From assembly GCA_025603075.1 (NCBI GenBank), contig MU626288.1, positions 62,001-126,000 of the forward strand: a DNA stretch of 64,000 bases, written 5' to 3'. The stretch comes from Neoconidiobolus thromboides FSU 785. Taxonomy: Eukaryota > Entomophthoromycota > Entomophthoromycetes > Entomophthorales > Neoconidiobolaceae. The stretch's first letter is position 1. The number at the start of each line of letters is the position of its first letter. The notes under the pieces are model-generated. The model was not told the DNA's origin, searched no databases, and saw only the letters and a program-made list of their open reading frames with translations. Below, piece by piece: positions 1 through 12,126 of this stretch. The position numbers were made by a program, and so were the translations under genes.

Positions 1-1294
1 AAAAAGTTTAAATTAAATATTAAAAAATACATATAATTTGTCTAAAACATACTATAATATATATAAATGGAATGAAAATAATACTAGTACATCTGAAAGT
101 AGTACATAGTATCTTTATAGGTATATATGATATCTTCAAAAATATCATATTTAGCTTTAATAGCTAGCCTAGTTGTTATAATCACTTGTGATAGTTATAA
201 AGCCCAAAGCTACTAACAAAGAGCTTAAACAAATAAAGTTGTTATCACTTATTAAATTCAAACGTATTTTTTACTTAGACAATGTACACCATTTCCCAAA
301 ATGTATAAAACTCTGATAGTTAGCAATTCGAAGCAAGAAACTAAAAAAAACACTATAAATCTTGGTTGTGGATGTTTTACTTCAATGTTTTAAACATTTT
401 TCAAAAAGGTATGGTCTTGCACTGAAAAAACTATGTTTGATCATAATGGATGACTAAAAAGTATAAATGAAAAATGAAAATGGTGCTATGTTAAAATCAT
501 TTCATTAAAAAATCGCTAAATATAAATTATAGTTTAAATATTAAAGGATGAAAATAGATTGTTATTTACTTGAAATGAACACAAGTTTTTGAATTGTTAA
601 TTGCTATGATTTTGCAAACTAATAAAAGAAGTAAAGTACTATCTGATAGGATATTAGCCTAATGTCTAGCTCCTATTTTAAAAATAAAATTTCAAATTAA
701 CTTTCAATAAAAGAAAATTAGTACTTAACTCAAAAGCCGATAAAGATAATTTATGATTTAATAAATTTTATTTTTAACTTCTAAACTTAAAAAGTGACTT
801 ACCAAATTTGTATAAATAAATTTATTAAAAATCGATTTTAGTTGAATCAAATTGCTTATTAGCATGACTCATCTTTAATATTATCAGATTAAATTCGATT
901 ATGAAATCAGAAAGCTAGCTGTGATGGATAGCGGCCTTACTGGAAAGCTGGAGAATCTATAGATTTCTTTAGATTAAGAGAGAGCTGAGTACGATTGGTT
1001 AAAAACTGCAAAATTTTTAAATTTTAATTTATGTCCTTAATTATAAAAGTCCAAAGTTGTAAAACACACTTAAATACCAATCCTACTAGTAATCTACACT
1101 GTTTATTCGCTAACAATATAAAAAAGATTGACTATCCCATAATTTCAATCCCGACGCCTTTGTCCCGAAACGCGCAGCGCTCTAAGGATTTGGAGTAAAT
1201 TCCTATAAGTTATTGGCTGGTTTAGACTTCTATATAGAAATAATATTTCCTTTTATTTATTATAAAAAATCAAAAATACAACAGTCGATTGGTA
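1..1294. other. intergenic region upstream of the PPR gene
   Basis: No gene is recognised here. The DNA is AT-rich, with frequent stops in all frames. A small islet of higher GC at about 1150-1190 (containing GCGCAGCGCTC) lies about 110 bp upstream of the PPR start and probably belongs to its promoter. No tRNA fold or short-element copy was seen. Confidence 0.5.
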
Positions 1295-3808
1295 ATGTTT
1301 TTCAGACCAATTGTTCGTAGCTTACCGCAAAAGACTGCCTCTAATCTCCATAGTGGTCAATTTGGGTTGAGCACCTTTATAAATTCCCAGCAAAGTTCTT
1401 ATAATAACCCTAATAACCCTCCCCATCAATACTATAATCAACACAACTTAACTTACTATCAAGATTACACCCCAAATAACTCTCGTCGCTACGCTACCTT
1501 AAATGATTCTTATCTATCTAACAACTTGAATCAAAGCTTTCGTCCTTATATTACTCCCTTTACTGAAGATCATCTAGATCTCGAATCTTTATCTAATGAA
1601 GAGTATGATGACTTTATAGCAAGAATAGACGAGGAAGTACATTATTGTGCAACTAAGGGCCTTAGACTTGACCATTGTTTAACTCAAGTAAAGTACATAA
1701 AATCCCGTAGGCTTTCTAATTACATGGATGCAGTGGTACTTGCTTGCTATAAATATAGTTTAACAAATGAAGCTGAGAATTTCATCACCGATATATATAA
1801 CGAGCACGGAATTGTTCCTGGTCAAAATAGTTACTACGTCTTGATGAAAATCTGCGCCGATAGGAGTTCTTGGGATGAATTATTCAAGTGGCTTGACATT
1901 TGTATCAATAAAGGAAAACTCAACTTCGCTTGGGATGAAATTTTGACAAAATTAATTAAAGCAGACCAACAAAATGTTCATCGTTCCATGAAGTTATTCC
2001 GTTCCATTTATAGTTACAGTGAGCCCAAACTGTCCATAAATACTGTAAATATGGTTGCAGAAGCCTATCGTATTGACAAAAGAAAGGATACTATGGAAGC
2101 ACTTCTAAAAGCAGTGGCCCAAATTAAAGAGCAAGTACCTATAAGCCTAACAACTTCAGTCTTAGATGCTATAAATGAGGTCAATGGTTTTGAAACTGGC
2201 CTTTATTCTCTTAAATGTGTATTTAAAAACAATACTAAATTTTCTAAACGATTCAAATCTGATATTATACGCTATTATTCCCATCAATCATCCAACTTTG
2301 ATGAATTTTATTATATTTATACCTTTTCTCAAAGAAATGACATCCCAGAAATGTTTCTGGATTCATTGGTACAATGCTTCTTAAAGCAGCTTAAAGCAGT
2401 TCGTAATGATTTATCATCCTATAAACAGTTGATTGATCTTCCATTTATTCAATTTTTTCTACGTAAACTAGTTCGCCATAAATTTGAACCAACGTATGTG
2501 ATTGAAGTAATTCAAGTTATGAAAGAGCTTGGTTTGAAAGGGCGTGAGGAATTCAAAACTATTATTGATCTTTTCCAACTAAACCTTTCATTAAACCATA
2601 AACTATCCTTAGCAGAAAAAGAAGGGTATAAAATTAAAGTCAACCTTCTTTTGCCATATGTTACCACAGGTTCTGTTGGTATTTCTAGTGAAAATAGCCT
2701 TGAAACTCAAGCAGCAAACCATCGGGTCCTTCAAAGTCAAGACCCCCATTCTTGTTCTAAAGAAATCAAAAATATGCTCTCAAATTTCCTTCGCCCTTCA
2801 TCGGTAGCTATTACACATACCTTGGCTAGATTTATGCATATCCGTCAATATGAAGAAGGATATGCTCTTTTTAAATATTCACTTCCATCCTTGAAATCCA
2901 TTGCTAAGGAGACTGGCTTTATATCGGCTTGTGGCCCAGTTTATAACTTTGCTATTCGTTTATGTTGTCGTATTCCATTGGTCACCGATGCTAAAAAATT
3001 AGTAGAAGAGTTAGAAGCAAATGGTGGATACCTTGACCCATTTGCAAGTGCTGAGTTAATAATGCTGCTTAAGAAAACTTCAGGGCACGAGGAAGCAATT
3101 AAAAGCGGTTTAGCCCTTTTGAATGTTTTGCAACATAAAGGATCCAATATCCCTGCCTTCTTTTTCAATGTCCTTTTTAATACCATGATTGATGCTGGAC
3201 AGCATAAACAGGTTTGGGAACTACTAAACACTTATATGGCCATCAACTTTAATCCTACTGCAATCACCTATGGTGTTTTAATTAAAGCATCACTTCGTGA
3301 TAATGATTATCAAAGGGCAATTGAATGCCTTCATAAATCAATTGACAGTAAGGTGTTGATAGCTGGTCCTTCAATGCCTATATTTTGTCAATTACTTGAG
3401 TATACTTTAAGTACCAGTCGTAGTCAAGTTGAAGCACATCGGTTGATTAATCTTGCACACAGCCTTAGATTAAAGACAAACCCACGCTTCAATCTTTTCA
3501 AGCTTCGTGCCATGACTGAGTTGATGCCTTTACAATTGGATGCATTAATCCCAACATTGAAAAAGCAAAATGAGTTTAGCTCCATCCCAATATCACATTA
3601 CCAAATTGTATTAGCAAATCTTATTAAGGTAGAAGAATATAAAATGGCATTCGAAGTTATAAAAATGATGCGTGGAAATGGAGTTATACCAGAAGTGGAA
3701 ATGTATCAAAAAGTTGTTGATGGTCTCCAATTCAAAAAAGATTTAGGAGCTGTCAATGAAGCAATGAGACTTCTTCAAACATCATATTCTAATTTACCTT
3801 TATCTTAG
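1295..3808 (+). CDS. pentatricopeptide-repeat (PPR) protein, probably mitochondrial
   Basis: An intronless frame of 837 aa. The longest frame begins six bases earlier at a TTG, but the first ATG is at 1295 (MFFRPIVRSLPQK). The N-terminus is basic, hydroxylated and free of acidic residues for about 20 aa, which fits a mitochondrial presequence. The body is helical, with degenerate PPR-like units such as NSYYVLMKICADRSSW, NFAIRLCCRIPLVTDAKKL, TYGVLIKASLRDNDYQRAI and VEMYQKVVDGLQ. Fungal PPR proteins of this size bind organellar RNA (processing, stability or translation); the target cannot be told from sequence. It points away from the TRAPPC11-like gene, and the two are convergent across about 270 bp. 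A different helical-repeat (TPR-like) assignment is possible. Confidence 0.75.
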   Translation: MFFRPIVRSLPQKTASNLHSGQFGLSTFINSQQSSYNNPNNPPHQYYNQHNLTYYQDYTPNNSRRYATLNDSYLSNNLNQSFRPYITPFTEDHLDLESLSNEEYDDFIARIDEEVHYCATKGLRLDHCLTQVKYIKSRRLSNYMDAVVLACYKYSLTNEAENFITDIYNEHGIVPGQNSYYVLMKICADRSSWDELFKWLDICINKGKLNFAWDEILTKLIKADQQNVHRSMKLFRSIYSYSEPKLSINTVNMVAEAYRIDKRKDTMEALLKAVAQIKEQVPISLTTSVLDAINEVNGFETGLYSLKCVFKNNTKFSKRFKSDIIRYYSHQSSNFDEFYYIYTFSQRNDIPEMFLDSLVQCFLKQLKAVRNDLSSYKQLIDLPFIQFFLRKLVRHKFEPTYVIEVIQVMKELGLKGREEFKTIIDLFQLNLSLNHKLSLAEKEGYKIKVNLLLPYVTTGSVGISSENSLETQAANHRVLQSQDPHSCSKEIKNMLSNFLRPSSVAITHTLARFMHIRQYEEGYALFKYSLPSLKSIAKETGFISACGPVYNFAIRLCCRIPLVTDAKKLVEELEANGGYLDPFASAELIMLLKKTSGHEEAIKSGLALLNVLQHKGSNIPAFFFNVLFNTMIDAGQHKQVWELLNTYMAINFNPTAITYGVLIKASLRDNDYQRAIECLHKSIDSKVLIAGPSMPIFCQLLEYTLSTSRSQVEAHRLINLAHSLRLKTNPRFNLFKLRAMTELMPLQLDALIPTLKKQNEFSSIPISHYQIVLANLIKVEEYKMAFEVIKMMRGNGVIPEVEMYQKVVDGLQFKKDLGAVNEAMRLLQTSYSNLPLS

Positions 3809-4080
3809 TCACTTTGTTTTATGAATTTTTATAGTTTAAATTTATTATTGTAGCTTGATCTTCTTTTAAATAAACATTTTTAATTTTTTAATTCATTACT
3901 TACAAAATATTAATATATAGTTGCAACTTTTATATTATTAGCTTAGTGTTTATTTGCAATAGAAAAAAAAATAAAATTGATCGACTTTTTATTCTTTAAA
4001 CTTTCATCCCCAGCTTAAACCAAAAGTATACAAACATAATCCAGGATCACCAAATAAATCCCTTCTCATCCTAGCTCATC

Positions 4081-7000
4081 TTACTCTCTTTTTATGTGTT
4101 GAGGTTTGACCAATAAATAAGTCTCTTCTAAATTCCAATCAAACTGAATATCCGCGGTTCCTAATCCAGAGGTCGAATTGGCACTGTGGTAAGACTCAGA
4201 TGTTAGTATGGTAGGAGTAGAAGCCAAAGCAACTTGGGTTGGGGTAATAAGAGATGTACGTTTTCTTTCCACTTTCAGTGGTGGTACCTTGATCTTACCA
4301 TAGGTTAGTGCATGACAAGTGATAGGTAACTTAATATATGAATGAGGAAGGACTCTGAGATTTGCGACTTTATAACCAGAATATACTAATGGTATATCAC
4401 TCATGTCTAGACTGCATACTATTTCCTCAGTACAACTTGTTACATTTAAAATGGTATAGTTGATTGTAAAAGGGATTCCCTCAAAAGTTTCATTTGGGGT
4501 ATCTGAAAAATTTAAAAAAAAAATAAAAAAAAAATAAAATACATTACCTAATTCAACATATAACCTGTAAGATGGAATCTGTAAAGTTGGTATTGTTGCT
4601 TTAAAAGTAGAAGTTTGAGCGGTGTCAGTATTTGCTCTATTATATAAATTAAAATGATAGTGAAATTACTAATTAAATTACCTATGCCATTCTATCGAAA
4701 CATGTCCAGGTTTTACAGTCCAAGGAGAAGGTTTATTTGTAGAAAGTGAAGGTTCACATAATAGAGTAAATTCAAATATCTGTTCAAAAGAGTAAGGAAT
4801 CTTGGGATTGATTGCTATTTTAAAGTTAAAACAAATCAATAATATAAAGATGTAATTTACTTAATAATGATTTAGGTGATGAGAAAGAGGAACTCAAAAA
4901 TTTTGATTTTGAGGTACCACCATCACGAGTAGAATCCTGAAAACAATGAGTTGATTTGTTGTCAAAATTACTTAACTTACTGAGTCTATAAAAGCGATCG
5001 ATTTTATATTAACTGGATTTGGACTAAAAGAAGTCAAGGTTGTTAATAATAAGTATTCTTTACTAAACGTCAATACAGGGGCAATAAAACTAAGTCCACA
5101 TGGAAAAGCATCTGAAGATTCATGGTTTGTTTTGGTTTTTCCTCCAGCTTTAGTTAAGCATTTGAAATCTATTTTAAATGGTGATATGACCTCTATTTGA
5201 ATTAATTCTTTCTTTTCTCGCTTTTCTTCCCCATTTGGGGTTTGTACATTATATGTCAACTTCAAAAAATAATTAAGGTTTGTAAATTAACAAGGGTAAT
5301 AAATTACTAATGCATGAAGATTACGGGTTCCTAAGATACTAGAAAAATGCACATAAGTAGTAATCTCTTTTACTCCGTTCAGGTTTATATCTTCAATCTT
5401 TATATTTGTATGGGTATTTTCATTAAAATCTGGATCAAGTGATATTTTGTCATCTAAAATAATTAGTGTATAATAAATATGAGTAATAGATTGTTACTAA
5501 ATAAACTTGATTTATTCCACTCAAAGTTCAATAGCACATTGGTAGCAGCCTCGTCAGGTGAATTTATCTCAAGTTTTATGGGATAAATTTCTTCTAGATA
5601 GGCCGGATACAAATGTTTAGCAGTAATCTTAATTTTTGAGATCGGCGCTTGTACTCTATAAACAGCAAATTAAATAATATAATTTTAAATAAAAAAAGAG
5701 CATTACTTAAGGGCATTATTGGCATCCCCAGGCTTAAGATTCTTCAAGGTCATCGAATCACATTCTAAATAGCATTAATATTGTATTTAAACAAATCAGA
5801 GTTGCTTACCATCATGACTATAAAGCCATTTAAAACTATGACTGGGATAATTCGGCAACGGCTCCTCCACATCTGGAGAAATGACTCTAGTTTCAGATTT
5901 AATTGGAAATTTCAATACAATATCCCATGATTCAGTAGTAATATGTACAGTGATAGCTATGACCTAATAAATATATATAAGATAAAGGTTTTGAATAAAT
6001 CAAGGTAACAAACCTTGATTTCGTTTAATTTGGTTGGAGTTATATGACCTTGTAGATATTTTATAATACTACTTTTGATTTCAAGATTCGTACTGACATT
6101 TGATATATAATTGGCTTGATTTTCACTGTTACAATTGAAAAACTCATATTCTTGTTCCTTTAGTTTATAAAATTGGTTTGTTGGTGAACTGTCGTCGTTT
6201 TCAAAAGTAACATCCAAGTCAGGGTTATCAAAGTTGATTTTAATTGACGATAACTTCAAGATGAAATCAGCAGGAAATTTCAATAAAGAAAGGTTAATTT
6301 GAAATGGCGATGGTTGGTTCAAAATGCCATTATTTTCTTTAAAAGCAAAGTTTACTTTTACTAACACTCTTTTAATTAGAGTCAAAAATAATAATAAAAA
6401 TGCTTACAAAATGAGGATAACTCATCCATTTCAATTACAACTACTTTTTGTTCATTTACATCTTTACTATTTTCTATTGGTTTCTAAAACATATAAATAT
6501 TCTATCTGAATTACATATTAAAATCATTACGTTTATCATCTGTAGCAACGCTTCAATACCATTTGCCCTTTCCTCTTGTGGAGCAGTGAAATCTAATAAA
6601 ATAAATCAAAATTTCGATTAATGTATACCATAATATATGAATTACTAGGTGATAATAATTCTATAGAATAACGGATGAATGATTCCTCATTATCCGGAAG
6701 ATTTTTTACACATTTAATAGAATTTTTTAAAGTTGATTCTAAAATTTGAGGCCAATAATCTTTTCTAAATGTCTTGGCAATTCTCTCATAAAATCTAAAA
6801 ACAAAGTTAGACTATCAGAAATATATTGAAGGTACATACTTTAAAGCTAAATCGTATTTCTCAGCTAATAGATAAGAGTCTGCTATTTCTGAAGCGACCC
6901 ACAAAGTCATTCTTCCTCCTTTGTATTTCTTGAATTGCTCATAACTTTTTGAAAGAGACTCTATAATTAACTGCGTATGATCAACTTCAGATTCTTTGTC

Positions 7001-8961
7001 AAGTATACCTCCTGCCAGACTCTCTTCAGATTTCAGTAAAAGATATTGTGAATATCTTTTTGATTGATATTGGGCTGATTCATAAAAATAATAGCCAGGA
7101 TGCTGCAATATTGTCAATGGATGAGTTCCTTGATTATTAGGAAGTTCTGATAACCTTGGATTTTGTAGTTTGAACCTTGATCTGTTAGGTGAACTTGGAG
7201 TTGTGATCCCTTTCCAAGTAGGATTACCTCCTATGAGGAAGATACTTGTTGATTGTAAATTTGATTTTGGAGCTGTTTGGATATAATTCTTTCCAAAACG
7301 AATGCCGCAATCCAATAACTCGGCAAACGATTTATACCTTAAATTTTAATTCTCCATTATTTTGAAATAGTATTATCTTACTGTCTTGCAAACCAGGTAT
7401 TTCTTTCAAATTTAAACTCGGGTGCTTTATTATTCAAGGATTTCCAAAGGCTCTTAAAGCCCCAAACATGGCGATTTAACTGCGTTAAAGACGCTTGTCC
7501 CATATCTAAATACAAATACAACCTACATATCTTTTATACTATTAAACATGTGATTTTGAAAATAATAAATTTACATGAAAGTTCATACACTCAATTAATA
7601 ATTTGGCTTCATTCCAACGCACTTTATTAGTAACATCAATCTCTGAGCTTGTCATCATTTCACTTAATGTCCCGTATGCTGCTTCAAAATGCCTGAACTA
7701 TTTTAGTATTTCATATAAAATAAATAAATGTAAATACTTTATTGAGTTGTTAAAATCCTGTCTAATTAAAGAGAATATAGCTAACTTAAACTCAAATCTG
7801 GTAGTCCAACCAAGGGATGACAGAGGTCTAATTGATGGTGAGGAAGGTGATAATTCTCCGGCTCTCAAAGCCATTGAAGGAACACGAGATAACTTCTTTT
7901 TAGCTGAACGATATTTTTCTCTATAATAATGCAAAGAAGGCTCATAGATCGCTTTCTGAACACTATCTTTTTTAATTAATTACAACTCAAACTTATAAAT
8001 AATTACTTTGAGAGAAAAACGTTAATTGACTCTGTGTCTTCTCGTGATAAAACGAATAACTCCGTTCTTTGGTCTAAGCCACAGGCTCTACGGATGTGAA
8101 CTATCCTGTCCTCAAAGAGACCATCTATAACAGTTATATAGTTTAAAATTTTGTTAGCTTAGTACAGTTAAAATACCTTCATTTGATCTTAAATTCCAAA
8201 CCACAACCGAAAACTTAATAGATTGTTCATGGGCGTTTTTTCTTGTAAACATAAACTAACAGATCTAAAATTCAAAAGAAAGAAATTACCTCAATTCATT
8301 TAACTCAGCTGCTAAAGCAGCGTCTTTTTCCTTAATAGTACTCAAAATGGCTGCAGAGTTGTTAAACTGAGTAATATCCTTATTATCGTTTCCATTATCT
8401 GGATACCAAAGCTCATGAAAACTTAATAAAGCAGAAGGATTCTCATTAAAGTGATTATTTAGCCAAATGGATGCTATGAGCCCGTCGGGATGTAACGGAG
8501 AAGCTGGTGAAAACGGTGAAAGTGGAGAATGGGTTGATACCATTCCCTGGAATGATTTTGGTCGCTTCTGCGGTATTGTGTAAGCCTAGTGGTGGATATA
8601 TTAGAATTAAAAAAAAGCAAAATTGAGTAGCTACATTATTAACTAGGGCCACTTTAAATAACCTGTCTGTCCCAGCTAACAGTTCGGTACTAGAAAATGA
8701 AGGTGGGTTCAAGTTTATGGTAAAAGGTTGGTTATGAGAGAAGCGTTGGGCTACGTTACCAGACTCCCAAGCGGAGGGTGGAAAGTCAACTCCTAATAAA
8801 TCTTTGATCTTTCTACATGTTCTAGCTTTCAAAACTTCCGGTAAAGACTCAGCCAATGGGTTGTTTTTTGGTATCTTAGGGGATTTTAGGTCTTCTTCAA
8901 TTCCTTTTATAAATAATACTGGTAATGGGTGCTGTATATACTCATTTGGATATATGTCCAT
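4081..8961 (-). CDS. TRAPPC11: TRAPPC11-like trafficking subunit (foie-gras / gryzun protein), many introns
   Basis: A multi-exon minus-strand gene, roughly 1,300 aa after removal of more than a dozen short introns. The N-terminal exon (MDIYPNEYIQHPLPVLFIKG) and the spliced second exon (DGLIASIWLNNHFNENPSA) match the start of TRAPPC11 proteins, which begin with a His-Pro-Leu-Pro segment followed by a short globular part. The central part (about 6815-7500) carries the foie-gras helical repeat region: FAELLDCGIRFGKNY, then HPGYYFYESAQYQSKR and LIIESLSKSYEQFKKYK. The C-terminal exons (4081-6385) are beta-rich, as expected for the gryzun region. TRAPPC11 is a TRAPPIII subunit acting in ER-to-Golgi traffic and autophagy. 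The start ATG at 8961 is the first in the exon. Exact internal splice sites were only partly checked; an example intron is about 8587-8635. Confidence 0.8.
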
Positions 8962-9214
8962 TTGCTTAAAATGTTAAAAGTTAAATTTTTTAAGCCACAA
9001 AATACTTTAAACACTACCCAATTAATCTTTTGCCAAAATAATTTTTGCAATTTAACTACTTTCATTTATGGTTTATGTACTTTTATATCTTTGTTAAATA
9101 ATTTCACAGATTTATTATACTTATTTTATAAATATTAAAACATAAATGTATTTTAATCGCAATCTACAAATAAACTTAGAAATATTAATTTATTGCCAAT
9201 ATGATAATAATAAT

Positions 9215-11221
9215 CTAAAATGTCATTAAAGTAGAACGCTTTCTACCCATAGGATATACTACAAAGGTTGAAAAGAACAAACCAACAGTGATAGATAAAG
9301 CAATGATTATCATTTGCATTGCAAATGAGGCTCCTTCAGCTGATTTCTCAACCAGAAAAGCAGCTGAACCTTTTACTCCAAGAGAGCCTGGAACTAATAG
9401 AATAACAGAACCCAATAAAGGAATTATAGGTAGTACATTAGTAAATCTAGCTAAAAGATTTGAAGCGATTCCAATAACAAAAGCAGAAAGAGCTGGAACA
9501 AGGTCTTTGGAAAAATTATATTTGGTAGTAAAATAAGAAGTCAAATATCCTAAAAGCGCGATTCCACTCATATATATCCATTGTTTTGGATGAGCCATCA
9601 GAAAGATATTAAACGAGATGCTTGCCATTGGAAAAAGTAAAAGGGTCCACCATGGCGATATACCAGAGCAAACAATATCATTCTGATAACCTGAGGGGTC
9701 GAAAGATGAATATAGTCGAACTCCAAGAGATAATCCAAATCCAAGTATAAAAGCCACAACTAATGCATAAAACATCCTAACTGCTCCAGATACCATGTTC
9801 TTTGATGCCAATTCTACAACCGCGACAGTAAGAGATAAACCGGGTAATAAATTAACAGTAGCTGATAAAACAACTGCCCAATAACAAACATGACTGTGTA
9901 ATACTGTTGCTATAAAAGCGCTGAGGACTGCTGCTGATAACTCGAATACATTGGAATAGCCTTCAAAGCGCCTTGCTAATAACATCATTAGTCCAACTAA
10001 CAAGCCCAATAACCCAGCAACACCTGCATCTACCCAACCTCCCCCAAAGACCATTGGAGCCATGGCAAAAGATCCTAAGCCGTAATTTAATAGTTCAACC
10101 CAAGGTGGATAAAGTGGTGGCTGTTCCATAATCGAGGTAAGCTCTGAAATAGCGTCCAAAATATGCATATCCTCCTTGCAAATTCTATGATAAATTGAAA
10201 CAACCCTTTCTAATTTATACATGTCATACCCAAGGTTAACTCGAAGTAATACTGTTTCAGAGGTATGTAAATCTCTATCTGAGAAAGAAATTAACATTAA
10301 ACCGGGTAATGAGGCAAAACTAGCATCTAGATCTAAAACTTTGGCCACTTTACTCATATTGTTTTCTAACCGGTGGGAAGGAGCGCCGTAAAGGATGAAT
10401 GCTTTACACAGCTCAACAATGAAGTTTTGTCGTTTTAAAATATCTTCGATTGCAGCAGTAACCTTTTTAGCACTATTTAGGGTGGCACTATCATCATAAC
10501 TGAAACTTGATCGCGTACTCCCTATACCGAAAAAATCGGTTAAACTTTTGTAACTTGAATTGGGAGTCATAAGTCCCTTAATATTTAACCTTGATTCATC
10601 AAAGCTTCCACGTACTGTTTCCTTCCCACTCTTTTTTAAATTGTTAACTTTATTCTGTTTATTTCCTTCCTTTTTTAAATTTGGATCCATCTTTTGTCGA
10701 GATTTCAATACTTGATGCTGTTGAAGAGATAACAAGTTTGATAGTATGCCTTTTTTTGGTTGAATATCTCCTTTAGTTTCCATTAACTTTTTTTTTGTAA
10801 TATTTCTGACTAACCTTGCTGCTTCCATTTTCTGTGGATCCCCACTTATAGGTTCTTCAATTACTTTGATCTCTATAGTTTCCTCATTTGGCGTCGAACT
10901 ACCTGATAGCGTAGTTCTATTCATATCTGGAAACGGATATCCATCACTTTTCTCTATATTTTTATTCATACCATTTAAATCAAGCCTTGAAGGATTCAAT
11001 GGAGATAAATTCCCTTGGTTCATTTTTGGCATACTGCTACTTAGACCATCTTTGTACATTGGCCTTCCATGAAGGATGATTTGAGTTGGCTTGAAGTCGG
11101 GTGATGCTGGCTCAGACAAGGATATCATTGGAGCAGTATAACTCCCAGGAGAAGCAAGGTCTTCTTCATCACTTCCATCTCCAATCATAAATTTCACAGC
11201 TGATTTCTTAGCTGGTTTCAT
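9215..11221 (-). CDS. PRM10: PRM10-type ThrE-domain membrane protein
   Basis: A single exon of 668 aa. Residues 1 to about 260 are a polar, low-complexity cytosolic arm (Ser, Lys and Asn rich). From about residue 255 a ThrE/DUF1212 region starts (AIEDILKRQNFIVELCKAF, then LYGAPSHRLENNM, where the small family motif GAPSHRLE is clear). About ten hydrophobic segments follow, including SFAMAPMVFGGGWVDAGVAG, NLLPGLSLTVAVVELASKN and a second ThrE-like half that begins near ISPWWTLLLFP. In bacteria ThrE exports threonine and serine. In S. cerevisiae Prm10 is a pheromone-regulated membrane protein of unknown substrate. Length and two-part architecture fit the fungal family. Start ATG at 11221 is well placed after a stop-rich leader. 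Confidence 0.88.
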   Translation of the reverse strand: MKPAKKSAVKFMIGDGSDEEDLASPGSYTAPMISLSEPASPDFKPTQIILHGRPMYKDGLSSSMPKMNQGNLSPLNPSRLDLNGMNKNIEKSDGYPFPDMNRTTLSGSSTPNEETIEIKVIEEPISGDPQKMEAARLVRNITKKKLMETKGDIQPKKGILSNLLSLQQHQVLKSRQKMDPNLKKEGNKQNKVNNLKKSGKETVRGSFDESRLNIKGLMTPNSSYKSLTDFFGIGSTRSSFSYDDSATLNSAKKVTAAIEDILKRQNFIVELCKAFILYGAPSHRLENNMSKVAKVLDLDASFASLPGLMLISFSDRDLHTSETVLLRVNLGYDMYKLERVVSIYHRICKEDMHILDAISELTSIMEQPPLYPPWVELLNYGLGSFAMAPMVFGGGWVDAGVAGLLGLLVGLMMLLARRFEGYSNVFELSAAVLSAFIATVLHSHVCYWAVVLSATVNLLPGLSLTVAVVELASKNMVSGAVRMFYALVVAFILGFGLSLGVRLYSSFDPSGYQNDIVCSGISPWWTLLLFPMASISFNIFLMAHPKQWIYMSGIALLGYLTSYFTTKYNFSKDLVPALSAFVIGIASNLLARFTNVLPIIPLLGSVILLVPGSLGVKGSAAFLVEKSAEGASFAMQMIIIALSITVGLFFSTFVVYPMGRKRSTLMTF

Positions 11222-11930
11222 TTTAATTAATTAATATAAGTACACTATTAAATTGCAATATGAAAAGAAAACTAAAACAAAAGTGAGTAATTCTTTAGAA
11301 AAGTTAGCCAAAATAAATAAAATACCATTATCCTTGTAAATCTTGAGTCACTTATAAAAAGTTAATAATTATTTGAATTCTCTTCATTTTATTGGTTAGA
11401 TTTTATTTTTAATTTATTCAATTATTTGTTCATTTTCTTGAATTCATGTGCTGTATTAAAAAATGGCTAAAAAAGTCATTTTTAGTTCATTATAATAATA
11501 TTATTTATTATTCTTAAAGTTTTAAAATAGAAAAATGGAACTTTGTAATACTACAGAAGAATACTAATATTTTTTCTAAGCTATGATATTTCAACCTTGA
11601 AGACACACGTTATATAATTTAGTGTTTATGATATCAAGTACATTTACAATGAATAAAGTTTTTATATCACACATTATAAATAGACTAAGTAACTAACTTA
11701 TTTTATCAAATAGTATTAATTCGATAACAACTAAGTGCATAATTAAAATTTGAGCTTGATAAAATTTTAATGTTTGGAAAGTGGTTAGAAATTTCTTCGT
11801 TGTATAAATACAACAATCAGATAAGGTGTATCTAGCTTTTACAGTTTGAAGTATTGAAATTATTTTTTGAAAATAATTTAAATTTGCCTTTTTTGGTAAA
11901 TAAATTATTATACCAATGCACTTTAAAAAG
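11222..11930. other. intergenic region between PRM10 and the P450 gene
   Basis: This is the 5' side of PRM10 and the 3' side of the P450. It is AT-rich with no supported gene. The 128-aa frame at 11693-12079 on the minus strand is mostly composed of the short element copy at 11931-12036 and is not a gene. Confidence 0.5.
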
Positions 11931-12036
11931 TATGAGGATGTATTTTTGTATTTAATAATTTTACTAACAAATTTTCCGCTTGAATAGCGCTTAAAAAATG
12001 GAAAAAATAATGAAGTCAAAAAAAACACTTCCGTAT
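11931..12036 (+). mobile_element. short TIR element, copy 1 (forward)
   Basis: One member of a family of about 104-bp, TA-flanked elements. The forward form begins near TATGGGGATGTATTTTTG, then TTTTACTAACAAATTTTTCC, an AGCGCT centre, GGAAAAAGTGATGAAACC, and ends in ACATCCCCATA. This copy has TATGAGGATGT at the left and CACTTCCGTATA at the right, so its ends have drifted. The centre (AATAGCGCTTAAAAAATGG) is well kept. It lies 91 bp past the P450 stop. Confidence 0.8.
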
Positions 12037-12126
12037 ATTGGTCGACTTTCAAAAAATAGCTTATTCCAACTAATTTCATTTAAATAAATAGTAAATTTCT
12101 TTAATAAATCAACAATTTCCTTTTAT

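Noticed and set aside
11693-12079. 128-aa frame on the minus strand
   Set aside because: It is made largely of a short element copy and AT-rich filler, with no coding character.
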